Source: Xenorhabdus nematophila ATCC 19061 (GTDB lineage: Bacteria > Pseudomonadota > Gammaproteobacteria > Enterobacterales > Enterobacteriaceae). Taken from it: a DNA stretch of 64,000 bases. The DNA is taken from assembly GCF_000252955.1 (NCBI RefSeq), contig NC_014228.1, positions 62,001-126,000 on the forward strand. Reading direction: 5' to 3'. The translations under genes were made by a program, and so were the position numbers. Below, one piece after another: positions 7,541-17,022 of this stretch; position 1 is the first letter of the stretch; the number at the start of each line of letters is the position of its first letter. Under the pieces are notes generated by a model, which saw only the letters and a list, made by a program, of their open reading frames with translations, was not told the origin of the DNA and searched no databases.

Positions 7541-10072
7541 GTGAAGTTCATAAAGTATTTTTTGATCCTTATCGTTGTTTGCATTTTATTGGGAACTGCC
7601 TCGATTTTTGGTTTGTACAAATATATCGAGCCACAGCTGCCTGATGTTGCAACTTTAAAGGATGTCCGATTACAAACACCGATGCAGGTGTTCAGTGCTG
7701 ATGACGAATTGATCGCCCAATATGGTGAAAAGCGTCGTTTACCCCTAACCTTATCCGAAATGCCCCCTTTGATGGTGAAAGCCTTCATTGCGACGGAAGA
7801 CAGCCGTTTTTATGAACATCACGGTGTTGATCCGATCGGCATTATTCGTGCGGTTTCCGTCGTGATGACGTCAGGTCATGCCACTCAGGGAGCAAGTACT
7901 ATCACTCAACAGCTGGCGAGAAACTTTTTTCTCAGCCCAGAAAAGACGTTGATACGTAAGGCAAAAGAAGCCTTTCTGGCCATTAAGATTGAACAGCTGT
8001 TAACGAAGGATGAAATCCTTGAGTTGTACCTCAACAAGATCTATCTGGGACAGCGTGCCTATGGTATCGGTGCTGCGGCTCAGGTCTATTTTGGCAAGAC
8101 AGTGAATGAACTGACGTTGAGTGAGATGGCGATGATCGCCGGATTGCCGAAAGCGCCTTCAACATTTAACCCGCTTTATTCCTATGACCGTGCGATGAGC
8201 CGCCGGAATGTGGTATTGGGACGGATGCTGGAAGAAGGCTATATCACCCAGCGCCAATACAACGAAGCCAGAGAAGAGAAATTGGTTGCCCGTTATCATG
8301 GCCCACAAATTGTTTTCTCTGCGCCTTATCTGACGGAGATGGCGCGTCAGGAAATTATCAACCGTTACGGTGAAAATGCTTATACCGATGGGTATAAGGT
8401 CTATACAACAATTACGCGCAAAGCTCAGTTGGCTGCGGTTAATGCGGTGCGTACCAATGTGATTGATTATGATATTCGTCATGGTTATCGCGGTGCACAG
8501 GAAGTGTTGTGGAAGGCGAGTCAGCCAGCCTGGGATCAGGCACTGATTATCAATAAGCTGAAAACGTTGCCTAAATATGGTCCTCTGGTGCCTGCGGTTG
8601 TGACAGGCTCCAGCGCCAATCAGGCAGAAGCCATGCTGGTGGATGGCAGTAAAGTTGAACTGACGATGGCAGGTGTCCGTTGGGCACGTTCATTCAAAAC
8701 CGACAGTCTGCAAGGGCCTGTGCCACGCCGTGTCAATGACGTCATTCATGCGGGTGAACAGATTTGGGTCAGAAAAGTCAATGATATCTGGTGGCTGGCC
8801 CAACTCCCTCAAGTCAATGCAGCGCTGGTTTCCATCAATCCGCTAAATGGTGCGGTAGAAGCGTTGGTGGGCGGGTTTAATTTTGAACTGAGTAAATTTA
8901 ACCGGGTGACGCAATCACTGCGTCAGGTTGGTTCCAACATCAAGCCATTCTTGTATACCGCTGCGATGGATAAAGGTCTGACACTGGCATCACTGCTGAA
9001 TGATGCGCCCATCAGCCGTTGGGATGCGGGCGCTGGAACAGACTGGCGTCCGAAAAACTCACCGCCGACTTACGATGGTCCGGTTCGTCTGCGTCAGGGA
9101 TTGGGGCAATCGAAGAACGTGGTGATGGTGCGTGCCATGCGCGCGATGGGGGTGGACTACGCGGCTGATTACCTGAAACGCTTCGGATTGCCGGGCGAAA
9201 ACGTTGTGCGCACAGAATCCTTGGCGCTGGGTTCCCCGTCGTTTACGCCGATGCAGTTAGTCCGCGGTTATGCGGTAATGGCAAATGGGGGTTATTTGGT
9301 TGATCCTTATTTCATTGCCAGAATTGAAAATGAGGAAGGGAACGTGCTGTTTGAAGCCAAGCCTAAACTGGCGTGTCCGCAATGTGAAAATATTCCGGTG
9401 ATTTATGGTGAAACTGCACGTTCCATCGAATTGTCTGAAGATTCCATTGAGAATGTGGCTCATTCCGATGAACCCCAAGATTCAGCTTTGCCTCCCCAGC
9501 CTGATTTAGAGCGTGTTTCGGCAAATACTGACGTTGATGACCAGCAATATGCGCCTCATGTTATCAGCACACCGCTGGCATTTTTGATCCATGATGCCCT
9601 GAATACCAATGTCTTTGGTGAACCGGGTTGGATGGGTACAGGCTGGCGCGCTGCCCGTGATTTGAAGCGTCGCGATATCGGCGGTAAAACAGGCACGACC
9701 AACAGTTCGAAAGATGCGTGGTTCTCCGGTTATGGCCCGGATATAGTGGCGACAGCCTGGATTGGCTTTGATGAGCACAGCAGAAGTCTGGGACGCACGC
9801 CGGCATTGAAAGGTGAAGGGGGAGCGAAGACGGCTCAGCCAATTTGGGATGATTTCATGAAAGTGGCGCTGGAAGGTGTGCCTGAGAAAATAATGGAACC
9901 GCCTGCCGGTATTGTTTCTGTCACGATTGATCGGGCGACGGGTAAGTTATCCAGCGGTGGCGGTAATACCCGTAAAGAATATTTCATTGAAGGGACACAG
10001 CCGACAGAATATGCCGTGCCGGATGTGGGGACAACAGTCACCGAGAATGGTGAAAGCCATGAGTTGTTCTGA
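7541..10072 (+). CDS. mrcA: Penicillin-binding protein 1A
   Basis: 843 aa, full length, GTG start. Bifunctional murein synthase anchored by an N-terminal helix (YFLILIVVCILLGTASIFG). Glycosyltransferase domain: EDSRFYEHHGVDPIGI and STITQQLARN near residues 85-135. Transpeptidase domain: serine motif in RQVGSNIKPF (SxxK), the SKN of LGQSKNVV, and KTGTTNSSKDAW near residue 720. Polymerises and cross-links periplasmic peptidoglycan. Divergent from hofM. The strong hairpin at 10112-10143 ends the transcript. Confidence 0.97.
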   Translation: MKFIKYFLILIVVCILLGTASIFGLYKYIEPQLPDVATLKDVRLQTPMQVFSADDELIAQYGEKRRLPLTLSEMPPLMVKAFIATEDSRFYEHHGVDPIGIIRAVSVVMTSGHATQGASTITQQLARNFFLSPEKTLIRKAKEAFLAIKIEQLLTKDEILELYLNKIYLGQRAYGIGAAAQVYFGKTVNELTLSEMAMIAGLPKAPSTFNPLYSYDRAMSRRNVVLGRMLEEGYITQRQYNEAREEKLVARYHGPQIVFSAPYLTEMARQEIINRYGENAYTDGYKVYTTITRKAQLAAVNAVRTNVIDYDIRHGYRGAQEVLWKASQPAWDQALIINKLKTLPKYGPLVPAVVTGSSANQAEAMLVDGSKVELTMAGVRWARSFKTDSLQGPVPRRVNDVIHAGEQIWVRKVNDIWWLAQLPQVNAALVSINPLNGAVEALVGGFNFELSKFNRVTQSLRQVGSNIKPFLYTAAMDKGLTLASLLNDAPISRWDAGAGTDWRPKNSPPTYDGPVRLRQGLGQSKNVVMVRAMRAMGVDYAADYLKRFGLPGENVVRTESLALGSPSFTPMQLVRGYAVMANGGYLVDPYFIARIENEEGNVLFEAKPKLACPQCENIPVIYGETARSIELSEDSIENVAHSDEPQDSALPPQPDLERVSANTDVDDQQYAPHVISTPLAFLIHDALNTNVFGEPGWMGTGWRAARDLKRRDIGGKTGTTNSSKDAWFSGYGPDIVATAWIGFDEHSRSLGRTPALKGEGGAKTAQPIWDDFMKVALEGVPEKIMEPPAGIVSVTIDRATGKLSSGGGNTRKEYFIEGTQPTEYAVPDVGTTVTENGESHELF

Positions 10073-10111
10073 TTGAGTTTCCTATCCAAAGATAACAGGA
10101 AACAAAGATAA

Positions 10112-10143
10112 AAAGGCCTCGCTGAGAAATTGGCGAGGCCTTT
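10112..10143 (+). terminator. mrcA rho-independent terminator
   Basis: Perfect 11-bp inverted repeat AAAGGCCTCGC / GCGAGGCCTTT with a 10-nt loop, 40 bp after the mrcA stop and ending in TTT. Confidence 0.85.
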
Positions 10144-10193
10144 CATTATCGCTAACGTATCAATGTTGAACGATTATTGGGGGTCAGTTCATT

Positions 10194-10604
10194 TTACGGC
10201 TTTGGCAAACTGCTTGCCTCCATCCACAGCGGTATAATGAAACGCCCCAGACTGGCGTGATCGGGCGTAATGCCCTGACTGACAAAAATACAGCCTAAAT
10301 CGAAACGCGCAAGTCGTTCAAGTTCTCTGAGCGAGCAATGGCCTTTCATGATCCCATAAAGCAGGATCCCCATCATAGCGTGGGGAGAATAAGGCGCTCT
10401 GCCTGTCGAAGCAGACTGGCGTTCAAAGGGAGTCCAATCTTGCTCATCAAGAATGTCAGCAACAATAAATGCACTACGTTTCCCCATTTGCCTGAGATAA
10501 TCAGCAAGGGAAAGGACCCGCTCTAAGACAGGTAAATGCTGAGCCGTGACAAACTGACGTCCGGTATGAATAGAAGGTTCCCGTTTTCGCATGAATAAGG
10601 CCAT
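10194..10604 (-). pseudogene. Transposase N-terminal fragment (IS5/IS1182-like, DUF772)
   Basis: 136 codons. Matches the N-terminal DUF772-type domain of IS5/IS1182-class transposases: YSPHAMMGILLYGIMKG, SLRELERLARFD and the DHASLGRFI motif. Directly after GRFI the sequence changes to an unrelated tail and a stop, so the DDE catalytic domain is missing. Function is lost. It lies between the mrcA terminator and a partial IS6 element, in a patch of layered insertions. Confidence 0.8.
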
Positions 10605-10693
10605 AAAAGATCTGCGCTTAAAAGAAGTACACAGATCTTAACGGATAACACATGTCTTTTGCGACACCCTCACATTGAGCGAGGATTTACTAC

Positions 10694-11118
10694 GGTTCTG
10701 TCGCATTAACGAAGCCAGTTTTAATAAACGTGGATTGCTGATTATTTAGGCAACTAAATGATAAAACATGGCTGCCGGTGATAAGGGCTTTCCTGTTGGT
10801 TGAAAATATTGTCCTTTGCGTAACATGGATACAATTTCAATGCCCGCTAACAGCGTTTGGGCCCGACGAAACGATTTAAACCCGAGCCTCGAACGTATTC
10901 GTCGTTTGATATTGCGATGATCTTGCTCGATTAAATTATTGAGGTATTTATTTTGTCGCACCACAATGGCTTCTTCTTCAGGTTTACCCCTATTAAGCGC
11001 TTCCCGGGCTGCTGTGTTAGCGCTACTTTTGTCGATCGTCACCCTTTCAGGTTCGCCGTGATGGCGAATGGCTTTGCGAAAAAAGCGCCGTGCTGCGGCA
11101 GCATCGCGATTGCCAGTC
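10694..11118 (-). mobile_element. Truncated IS6-family element
   Basis: The terminal sequence GGTTCTGTCGCATT at 10694 is typical of an IS6/IS26-family end. The C-terminal 120 or so residues of an IS6 DDE transposase follow on the minus strand (coding 10746-11118): VTIDKSSANTAA with the second catalytic Asp, and YLNNLIEQDHRNIKRR with the catalytic Glu. The 5' part of the transposase and the other end are gone, and the sequence joins directly to an NAD(P)H oxidoreductase fragment. The exact junction (about 11110-11125) is uncertain. Confidence 0.85.
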
Positions 11119-11534
11119 CTGATTTTGAGGCTTTGCACAGAGGGGAGGTATTACCGGACGTTGCAAAAAGTCTGGCGATGGTTAAAGAGGCTGATCATCT
11201 TATTTTTATTTATTCTGTCTGGTGGTTTGGTCAGCCCGCTATTCTTAAAGGCTGGATTGACCGGGTATTCTCCAATGGCTTTGCTTATTATGAAGATGAA
11301 AAGGGTTTTACTCCTTATCTGACGGGAAAATCAGCAACCATCTTTATCACTTTAGGGACTCCAGAACAGGTTTTGGCTCAGAATGACATGGAGTTAGATC
11401 ACTTTATGCGTGGTATGACGCTGGGCACATTGGGATTGGTCGGCATCTATCCGACTAAAATTGTGCCTTTCTATGCCATTCCCAAGAGCAGTGATGAAGA
11501 AAGAAGAATGATGCTGGAATCCGTGACGATTTAG
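11110..11534 (+). pseudogene. NAD(P)H-dependent oxidoreductase (flavodoxin-like), 5'-truncated
   Basis: C-terminal two thirds of a flavodoxin-fold quinone reductase of the KefF/MdaB/NQO1 type: DFEALHRGEVLPDV, ADHLIFIYSVWWFGQPAILK with the WWFG motif at the FMN site, GWIDRVFSNGFAY, and GKSATIFITLGTP. The N-terminal FMN-phosphate region is missing because the partial IS6 element replaces it at about 11115. The remaining frame is open to the TAG stop, so decay is probably recent. Confidence 0.85.
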
Positions 11535-11558
11535 TCAAGACTATAATTTTCGACATAT

Positions 11559-11578
11559 CTCGCCCGATGGTGGGCGAG
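11559..11578. terminator. Hairpin between the oxidoreductase remnant and tonB
   Basis: CTCGCCC / GGGCGAG, 7-bp stem with a 6-nt loop, between two converging genes. There is no long T tract on either side, so it is only a weak candidate terminator. Confidence 0.4.
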
Positions 11579-11599
11579 GTCATTGATTCATCCAACTGA

Positions 11600-12403
11600 T
11601 CAATCCAACTTAAAATCAAGCCGGAGCGTGACATCGGACGGGATATCCGCGGGTTTGACGCCCACCGAACGGGCGCGATGGATGGCATTGAGGGCGGCAT
11701 TGTCCAATGTGCTGTTACCGGAGGAATTAACCACTTTGGCTGCGGTTAATGTACCGTCATTCAGCAGGGTAAAGTTTATGATAACGATACCTTGCTGTTT
11801 CATTCTTTTTGCCTTGCGGGGATACTCTTTGTGGTGCTCGATTTCCTGCCGTAATCTTGCATGGTAATTATCCCATTCGCTCTTTCCCTGTCCCACCAAC
11901 GGCTGTGACGTTGATGCCCGGCTCATGCTGCTTTGCGAATTAACCTGATCGCTGCCATGGGTTTCTGCATTAATCTCTTTTTGTACCGGCGTTGATTGGA
12001 TGGGCTTCTTTGCTGCTATTTCCTGTGGTTTTTCTTTCTGCGGTTTTTGGCGTTTTTTGGGTTTATGGGATCCCTGCGGTTTTTCCACCCTGTTTTCAGG
12101 ATGAACGGCTTTATCCAATGCAATTTCAGGTTTTGTAGGGGATTCAGGGGCAGTCAAAAGCGGTGGCGGTGGAGAGACAGGTTCGGGTTCATGATTCCAT
12201 GATGAGGCAGCAACCATCGTAATCGATAACGTCATGGCAGACGCATTGTTGTTGATATGATGGGCTGCATCATCAGGATATGAAGTATGTCGGTTAAACA
12301 GCCATATCAGATTGATATGCAATAAAATGGCAATCAGAATGCTGATCAGCAAACCCTTCTGGGAGATCAGCGTTGGATTATCGAATATGGCTGTGTGGGT
12401 CAT
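11600..12403 (-). CDS. tonB: TonB-family energy transducer of the hemophilin operon
   Basis: 267 aa. N-terminal inner-membrane helix (LLISILIAILLHINLIWLF), a Pro/Lys/Glu-rich rigid periplasmic linker (PEPVSPPPPLLTAPESPTKP and following), and a C-terminal TonB domain with YPRKAKRMKQQGIVIINFTL and SSGNSTLDNAALNAIHRA. It carries ExbBD-derived force to outer-membrane receptors. It starts 16 bp after the receptor gene on the same strand, so it is probably dedicated to that receptor and may be a paralogue of a general TonB elsewhere. No exbBD is nearby. Confidence 0.9.
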   Translation of the reverse strand: MTHTAIFDNPTLISQKGLLISILIAILLHINLIWLFNRHTSYPDDAAHHINNNASAMTLSITMVAASSWNHEPEPVSPPPPLLTAPESPTKPEIALDKAVHPENRVEKPQGSHKPKKRQKPQKEKPQEIAAKKPIQSTPVQKEINAETHGSDQVNSQSSMSRASTSQPLVGQGKSEWDNYHARLRQEIEHHKEYPRKAKRMKQQGIVIINFTLLNDGTLTAAKVVNSSGNSTLDNAALNAIHRARSVGVKPADIPSDVTLRLDFKLD

Positions 12404-12419
12404 GCTATCCCTCTGTCTC

Positions 12420-15398
12420 CTAAAATTGGCTGGTCAGGCTGAGCTTAAAGGTTCTGCCCGGCGCAGGCATCATCGAACGTGTCAGCGGATCAAGATAGTA
12501 GCGATTGGTTAAGTTTGTGCCGACGAGTTCCAGCGATACATCAGGGGTGATTTGGTAGCTGATATAAGCATCAACCGTGAACACCGGGTTCCAGCGCATC
12601 GGGTTGTTGGACTGTCCTTTATAAGTATCTGGTAACGCATTCATCAGCCATTTTTCCTCCTTGTTTTCGGCCTTGCTGTGGTAGAGCATACGGCTGCCCA
12701 GTTCCAGTTTTTCATCCAACAGGCGACCGCCGATAGTCAGGTTAGCCGAGTATTGCGGCTGGATAGAGGTTCGCAAATAACCACCGGGAAAACCGCCATC
12801 AATACACTCAGGGATGCCATGACGATTTAGAGAATCCATTCTCATCACCGAGTTATGATCACATACCTTGTTTTTCATATTGTAGGTTAGCCCCATATCG
12901 GTGAAAAAACCGCCATTGTCATAACGTGCCTGTAATTCCAGACCCGCAATTTTCTGTTTGTCCATTTGGGATAATTGGTAAGTGTTGTCCCTGTCGAACA
13001 CATTTTCAATCACAGTATTGTAGTAAGAAAATTTGATATCAGCATGACGTTCAGCATCCACTAACTGGCTGAAATCATAAACAAAGCCGGTTTCAATGGT
13101 TTTGGCACGCTCTGGTTTAAACCGCTGACCGACGCGGTTAGTTTTAGAGCCTGAAAAACCAACGGTATCTTCAAAAAGGCTGGGCATTCTCACTGCTTCG
13201 ACATAACGGGTATAGAGCCGGAGATCATCGGTCACATAAGCGGTAGCAGAGAATGAGGGTGCCCAGGCATGAGCTTTACGTTTAGCGGTGGGTTCCCAGG
13301 GGTTGTTAACTTCAGGGCCTGATAGGCCATTTGCATCAACGGCCATTCCATATTCATATTTATAGCCTTCCTTACCACTTATTGGATCGATAACTTTTTC
13401 ATTCATATCCAATTGACCATTGAAATAAGGGTTATCGCTTTTATTGAGCTGACCGGTTCCAGTATCGTAACGCCAGACGAATTCTTCACGAACCATCTTG
13501 CGTTTTTGTCCGTTACGTGAGGAGATATTTGTTGTTTTTATAGCTGGATATTCAGTTCCGAGTTTGTTCAGATACACTTGTCTCTCTGCTCTACTCATTT
13601 GTGAGATTTTATTTGATCTCATAAACTCCTCCCTTTTTCGTACCATATCAGCTTCTTTTTCAGTCGGTGTCCGCCAATAACTCATTTGATGCCCGATAGT
13701 TTCCCGTTGCTTTTCATAACGCCAATCCTTTGCTGCCCGCCGTTCATTGAGTACATCATCCTGAGACCAGTAAGAAACACGTTTGGCACCGGCTTTCAGT
13801 TCCAGCCATGAAGTGGGTCGCCAGTCAAAATTAAAAGCGAGATTGATTTCCTGACGCTGTCCTCTCCGCGAGGGTGACTGGAAGAAGTACATATTGGTGG
13901 AATTGTAATCATCATTGGAATCAAGACGCTCCCGTTGGAAATTGCCTATTAAAGTCAGATCCAGACTGGAATGCAGGGTAAATTTATTGGAGATATCGAT
14001 ACCCCAACGATTGTTCTGGCTATGAGTCACAGCAGAATTGATTAATGTGCCATCAATGTTGTTGTTCCTGGAGGCTTTCTTGTTTTCCCAGTTCCAGTCT
14101 CTATCGGTAGGAGTACGGGGATATCCCCCTGCGGTATTGGTATTGCTGGTGGTGCGGGTTGTCCACAGGTTCATGTCGAAATCAGCATAAGGATTATCGG
14201 TAGGTTGCCATTTATAGTGCAGATTGGCGGCTTGCTGGTGGACATTAGCCAGTGGCCATTGGGGAACCTTATTATCAGCAGGATCAACCCAACCCAAGCG
14301 TGAGGGCATAATATCGCCAAAATCCATATGGGTATTGCGAAAGCCCAACAACAGTGTCTGATCATCGGTAAAACGCCAAGTGTTTTTGATTAACACAGAA
14401 CGCATTTCACTGGAGGTATTGGGGACTTCATTACCGGGGCGATAAATACGGGCGGCAAACGGCAGATACGGGTCCAGTGTTGTCCTCGCCCCCTTCATTA
14501 ACTCCCTGTCGGTTTCTGTAATGGACTCATCATAACGATGGGCACCCCCTTTACCGGCAAAATAGTTACCCTGACGGCGGTAAGCATAGGCCAGCATCAA
14601 ATCAAAAGATTCCTGCCGTGTACCTACTGCGAAGCGGAATGCGTTATCTTTGTAACCAAACAGTTTATTGTCTTTTGATGAGTGTGGGGTGATCTGTAAA
14701 GCAGGATCAGTCTCGATACCATTTCGGGCAAAATTCGGGATATCGCGGTAGTCTTGTCCCAATGACAGGGAAGGTGTGCGTTCTCTCACTGAGTTACTGC
14801 TGGTTTCCAGTTTGGTATTGATGCCGAAGGTTTCTCCTTTTGGCACGACATCATCAATGCCTAAGGTTTTGATGGCGACGGCACCGCCGACAGAGCCTTT
14901 GATATTACGGTTGAGAGAGGGACCTTTTTCGATTTCAATGCTACTGATTAAGTTCGGATCAATGTAGTTGCGGTTATTGGCACCATTGTAACCACGACCC
15001 ACGGTGATAGCCTGTTCCGTGCCGTCAATAGTGACGGGAATACGCCCTTGTCCCTGAATGCCCCGGATATTGATATCCAAAGCACCACTATTACGTGCGT
15101 CACCGCTGTATACGCCAACGGCCCCCTTAAGTAAATCGGCGGGAGATGTGCCTTTGTAGCGTTCTATCTCTTTTTTGCCGATATAGATATTGGAGATATC
15201 TCTGTCATAGACGGCATCATATCCGGCCTCATCTTTATCACTGGTATCAGTGACACTAATTTTACCTAAATCGGTCTTATTGTTCGGGGATGTGGCGGTC
15301 GATTTAGATTCGGCAAACAAGGGCGATGCTGCCAGTGAAAATGCCAGTGACAGTGCGATTGTGATGGGGGTTAGTTGGGTTTTGACTCGGTATACCAT
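12420..15398 (-). CDS. TonB-dependent receptor for heme/hemophilin
   Basis: 992 aa. Signal peptide (ITIALSLAFSLAASPLFA), then a plug domain with GKKEIERYKGTSPADLLKG, LDINIRGIQGQGRIPVTIDG and IEIEKGPS. A long 22-strand barrel ends in the outer-membrane signature LSLTSQF with a terminal Phe. The start is supported by GAGG upstream of the ATG at 15398. It is flanked by a Slam gene and tonB, downstream of a hemophilin-like gene. In Xenorhabdus this arrangement is the hrp heme locus, so I infer uptake of heme delivered by the secreted protein. The ligand itself is inferred from context. Confidence 0.88.
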   Translation of the reverse strand: MVYRVKTQLTPITIALSLAFSLAASPLFAESKSTATSPNNKTDLGKISVTDTSDKDEAGYDAVYDRDISNIYIGKKEIERYKGTSPADLLKGAVGVYSGDARNSGALDINIRGIQGQGRIPVTIDGTEQAITVGRGYNGANNRNYIDPNLISSIEIEKGPSLNRNIKGSVGGAVAIKTLGIDDVVPKGETFGINTKLETSSNSVRERTPSLSLGQDYRDIPNFARNGIETDPALQITPHSSKDNKLFGYKDNAFRFAVGTRQESFDLMLAYAYRRQGNYFAGKGGAHRYDESITETDRELMKGARTTLDPYLPFAARIYRPGNEVPNTSSEMRSVLIKNTWRFTDDQTLLLGFRNTHMDFGDIMPSRLGWVDPADNKVPQWPLANVHQQAANLHYKWQPTDNPYADFDMNLWTTRTTSNTNTAGGYPRTPTDRDWNWENKKASRNNNIDGTLINSAVTHSQNNRWGIDISNKFTLHSSLDLTLIGNFQRERLDSNDDYNSTNMYFFQSPSRRGQRQEINLAFNFDWRPTSWLELKAGAKRVSYWSQDDVLNERRAAKDWRYEKQRETIGHQMSYWRTPTEKEADMVRKREEFMRSNKISQMSRAERQVYLNKLGTEYPAIKTTNISSRNGQKRKMVREEFVWRYDTGTGQLNKSDNPYFNGQLDMNEKVIDPISGKEGYKYEYGMAVDANGLSGPEVNNPWEPTAKRKAHAWAPSFSATAYVTDDLRLYTRYVEAVRMPSLFEDTVGFSGSKTNRVGQRFKPERAKTIETGFVYDFSQLVDAERHADIKFSYYNTVIENVFDRDNTYQLSQMDKQKIAGLELQARYDNGGFFTDMGLTYNMKNKVCDHNSVMRMDSLNRHGIPECIDGGFPGGYLRTSIQPQYSANLTIGGRLLDEKLELGSRMLYHSKAENKEEKWLMNALPDTYKGQSNNPMRWNPVFTVDAYISYQITPDVSLELVGTNLTNRYYLDPLTRSMMPAPGRTFKLSLTSQF

Positions 15399-15458
15399 TG
15401 TTATCCCTGCCTCGATTTTTGGTTATCATCACGCAAATAAAAAATCATAACTATTTGA

Positions 15459-16934
15459 TTAAAAATACTTCTCCAGCCTAATCAGCACTTCGTTTTTGTT
15501 ATAGCTGTATAACCAATCCACATTGCTGTGGTTACGTCGGTGGCGGAAAGTAAGAGAAGGCGTCATGCCCAGTATTTCGGCAGCGGGTACTTTGATAACC
15601 GCTGTGTAAATTTGTTCAGTATCCTGACGTGTGGCGTTCAGCATCGGGGTGTAAGCACCAAAGCGCCGCTCTTTCAACGTGGCAAACAGTGAGCCAGTGA
15701 TGCCGGAATAAAGTTCCCCGGCGATCCCTGCCCGAATTCCCCATTGCTGATAGCTGTCTTCGCGATAATGGTCGTTGTTTCGGTACAGCCAGTCACCGCC
15801 GCCAAACAGGACAACGTTTTTGTTAATGGCATGGGATAACGTGAGGTAGGTTGAAGAAAGTTCGCCATCTTTTCTGCGATAACGTTGCTCCTGATGCCGC
15901 AGTTGTTTATGTTCAAGCTCAATATTCAGGGTGGTCTTATTGGTGAATGCCCATCTCCACTCTGTTTTAGCACCGATGGCGCGGTAAGTGGTGTCATCTG
16001 TGCGCTGTTTATATTCAAACAGGGGGCCAAAGGAGAAATCGTGATTTCTGTTTTTAAAGTTATATCCACCGACCAGCAGGAATGTATTCTCATTCCCATC
16101 GTGATAATTGCGGTAGTTTTCTCCATACATCAGACCTCGGCCAAAAATGCCGTGATGGTCAGAAAGCTGATAACGCCGGCTTAACGTTGCATCGTAAGAC
16201 ATTCCCCATGCTTTGATCGCTTTGGGAACTTGCTGCTTCTTTGTGCATATACCCATAGAGTAGCTTAAGCAGATGGGGCCATGATTAGAGGACATATTGA
16301 CGTTATCGTTATAGGCATAACCTGCCGAAAAAGAGCCCCGCCAGCCTGTTCTCAGCTCTATCGCTTCCAGATAGCTGTTAATATTCTTCAGGACAGCGGC
16401 TGGCAGCTGTTGTTTTTCATTCAATCCAGTAAAGAGTTGCTTGGCTTCCCGATTCTGGTGATCTTCAAAATAGATACGGGCCAATTCCAGCTCGATACGG
16501 GGAAAGTCAGGTTGTTGATGCAGGATTTGTTGATAATGATAGGTCGCGAGATCTAAATCACCTTCAAGGCGAGCCAACCCGCCTTGGGCAAAATTCACCA
16601 GCATGGCATCATGCTCCGGCAGTTTTTGGTAAGCCGCAAGAAAGCGCCTGACATCCGGCCATTGTTGGTGGTTAATGGCAAGGAATAAAGCCTGCCCGAG
16701 ATCATTAATATTGTTGCCAACCTGAAAAGTCTGTCCGTTAATCACAATAAATGACGAGTTACTTCCCATAAAAATGGGATCTGGCGTAATTAGGTTAGTT
16801 TCATTTTCTTGTTGGTTATGTTGAGCGTCCAGCCAGATATTACGGGAAGTATCCTCATCGGCATAAACGGACAGGGAAAGGCACAGAGCTATCAATGCCG
16901 CTGCTAATATTGGCGTTGTTCTATTGTCAGACAT
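15459..16934 (-). CDS. hrpB: Slam-family (type XI secretion) outer-membrane protein
   Basis: 491 aa. N-terminal signal peptide (AAALIALCLSLSVYA), then TPR-like periplasmic repeats (residues about 85-190: LARLEGDLDLATYHYQQIL, IELELARIYFEDHQNREAKQ). A C-terminal 14-strand Slam/DUF560 barrel begins at GWRGSFSAGYAYNDNVNMSS and ends VLIRLEKYF with the terminal Phe. Slam proteins move specific lipoproteins or soluble hemophilins across the outer membrane. The cognate cargo is the next gene upstream (17023-17766). A hairpin lies between the two genes. Confidence 0.88.
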   Translation of the reverse strand: MSDNRTTPILAAALIALCLSLSVYADEDTSRNIWLDAQHNQQENETNLITPDPIFMGSNSSFIVINGQTFQVGNNINDLGQALFLAINHQQWPDVRRFLAAYQKLPEHDAMLVNFAQGGLARLEGDLDLATYHYQQILHQQPDFPRIELELARIYFEDHQNREAKQLFTGLNEKQQLPAAVLKNINSYLEAIELRTGWRGSFSAGYAYNDNVNMSSNHGPICLSYSMGICTKKQQVPKAIKAWGMSYDATLSRRYQLSDHHGIFGRGLMYGENYRNYHDGNENTFLLVGGYNFKNRNHDFSFGPLFEYKQRTDDTTYRAIGAKTEWRWAFTNKTTLNIELEHKQLRHQEQRYRRKDGELSSTYLTLSHAINKNVVLFGGGDWLYRNNDHYREDSYQQWGIRAGIAGELYSGITGSLFATLKERRFGAYTPMLNATRQDTEQIYTAVIKVPAAEILGMTPSLTFRHRRNHSNVDWLYSYNKNEVLIRLEKYF

Positions 16935-16976
16935 TGGAAGACCAACTTACAAAGCTCACGTTATGAGAAATAAAAA

Positions 16977-17010
16977 CAGAGAACAGCACCAAAAATGGCA
17001 CTGTTCTCTG
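16977..17010 (-). terminator. Attenuator hairpin between hemophilin and Slam genes
   Basis: On the minus strand CAGAGAACAGTGCC and GGTGCTGTTCTCTG pair (12 of 14 positions) around a short loop, followed by TTTTTA. The position directly after the cargo stop and before the secretor suggests partial termination, giving more cargo than transporter mRNA. Confidence 0.7.
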
Positions 17011-17022
17011 AAAAATTAGTGA

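Noticed and set aside
9506..10146. Minus-strand ORFs of 90-103 codons inside mrcA
   Set aside because: Shadows of the PBP1A coding frame; no start signals or family features.
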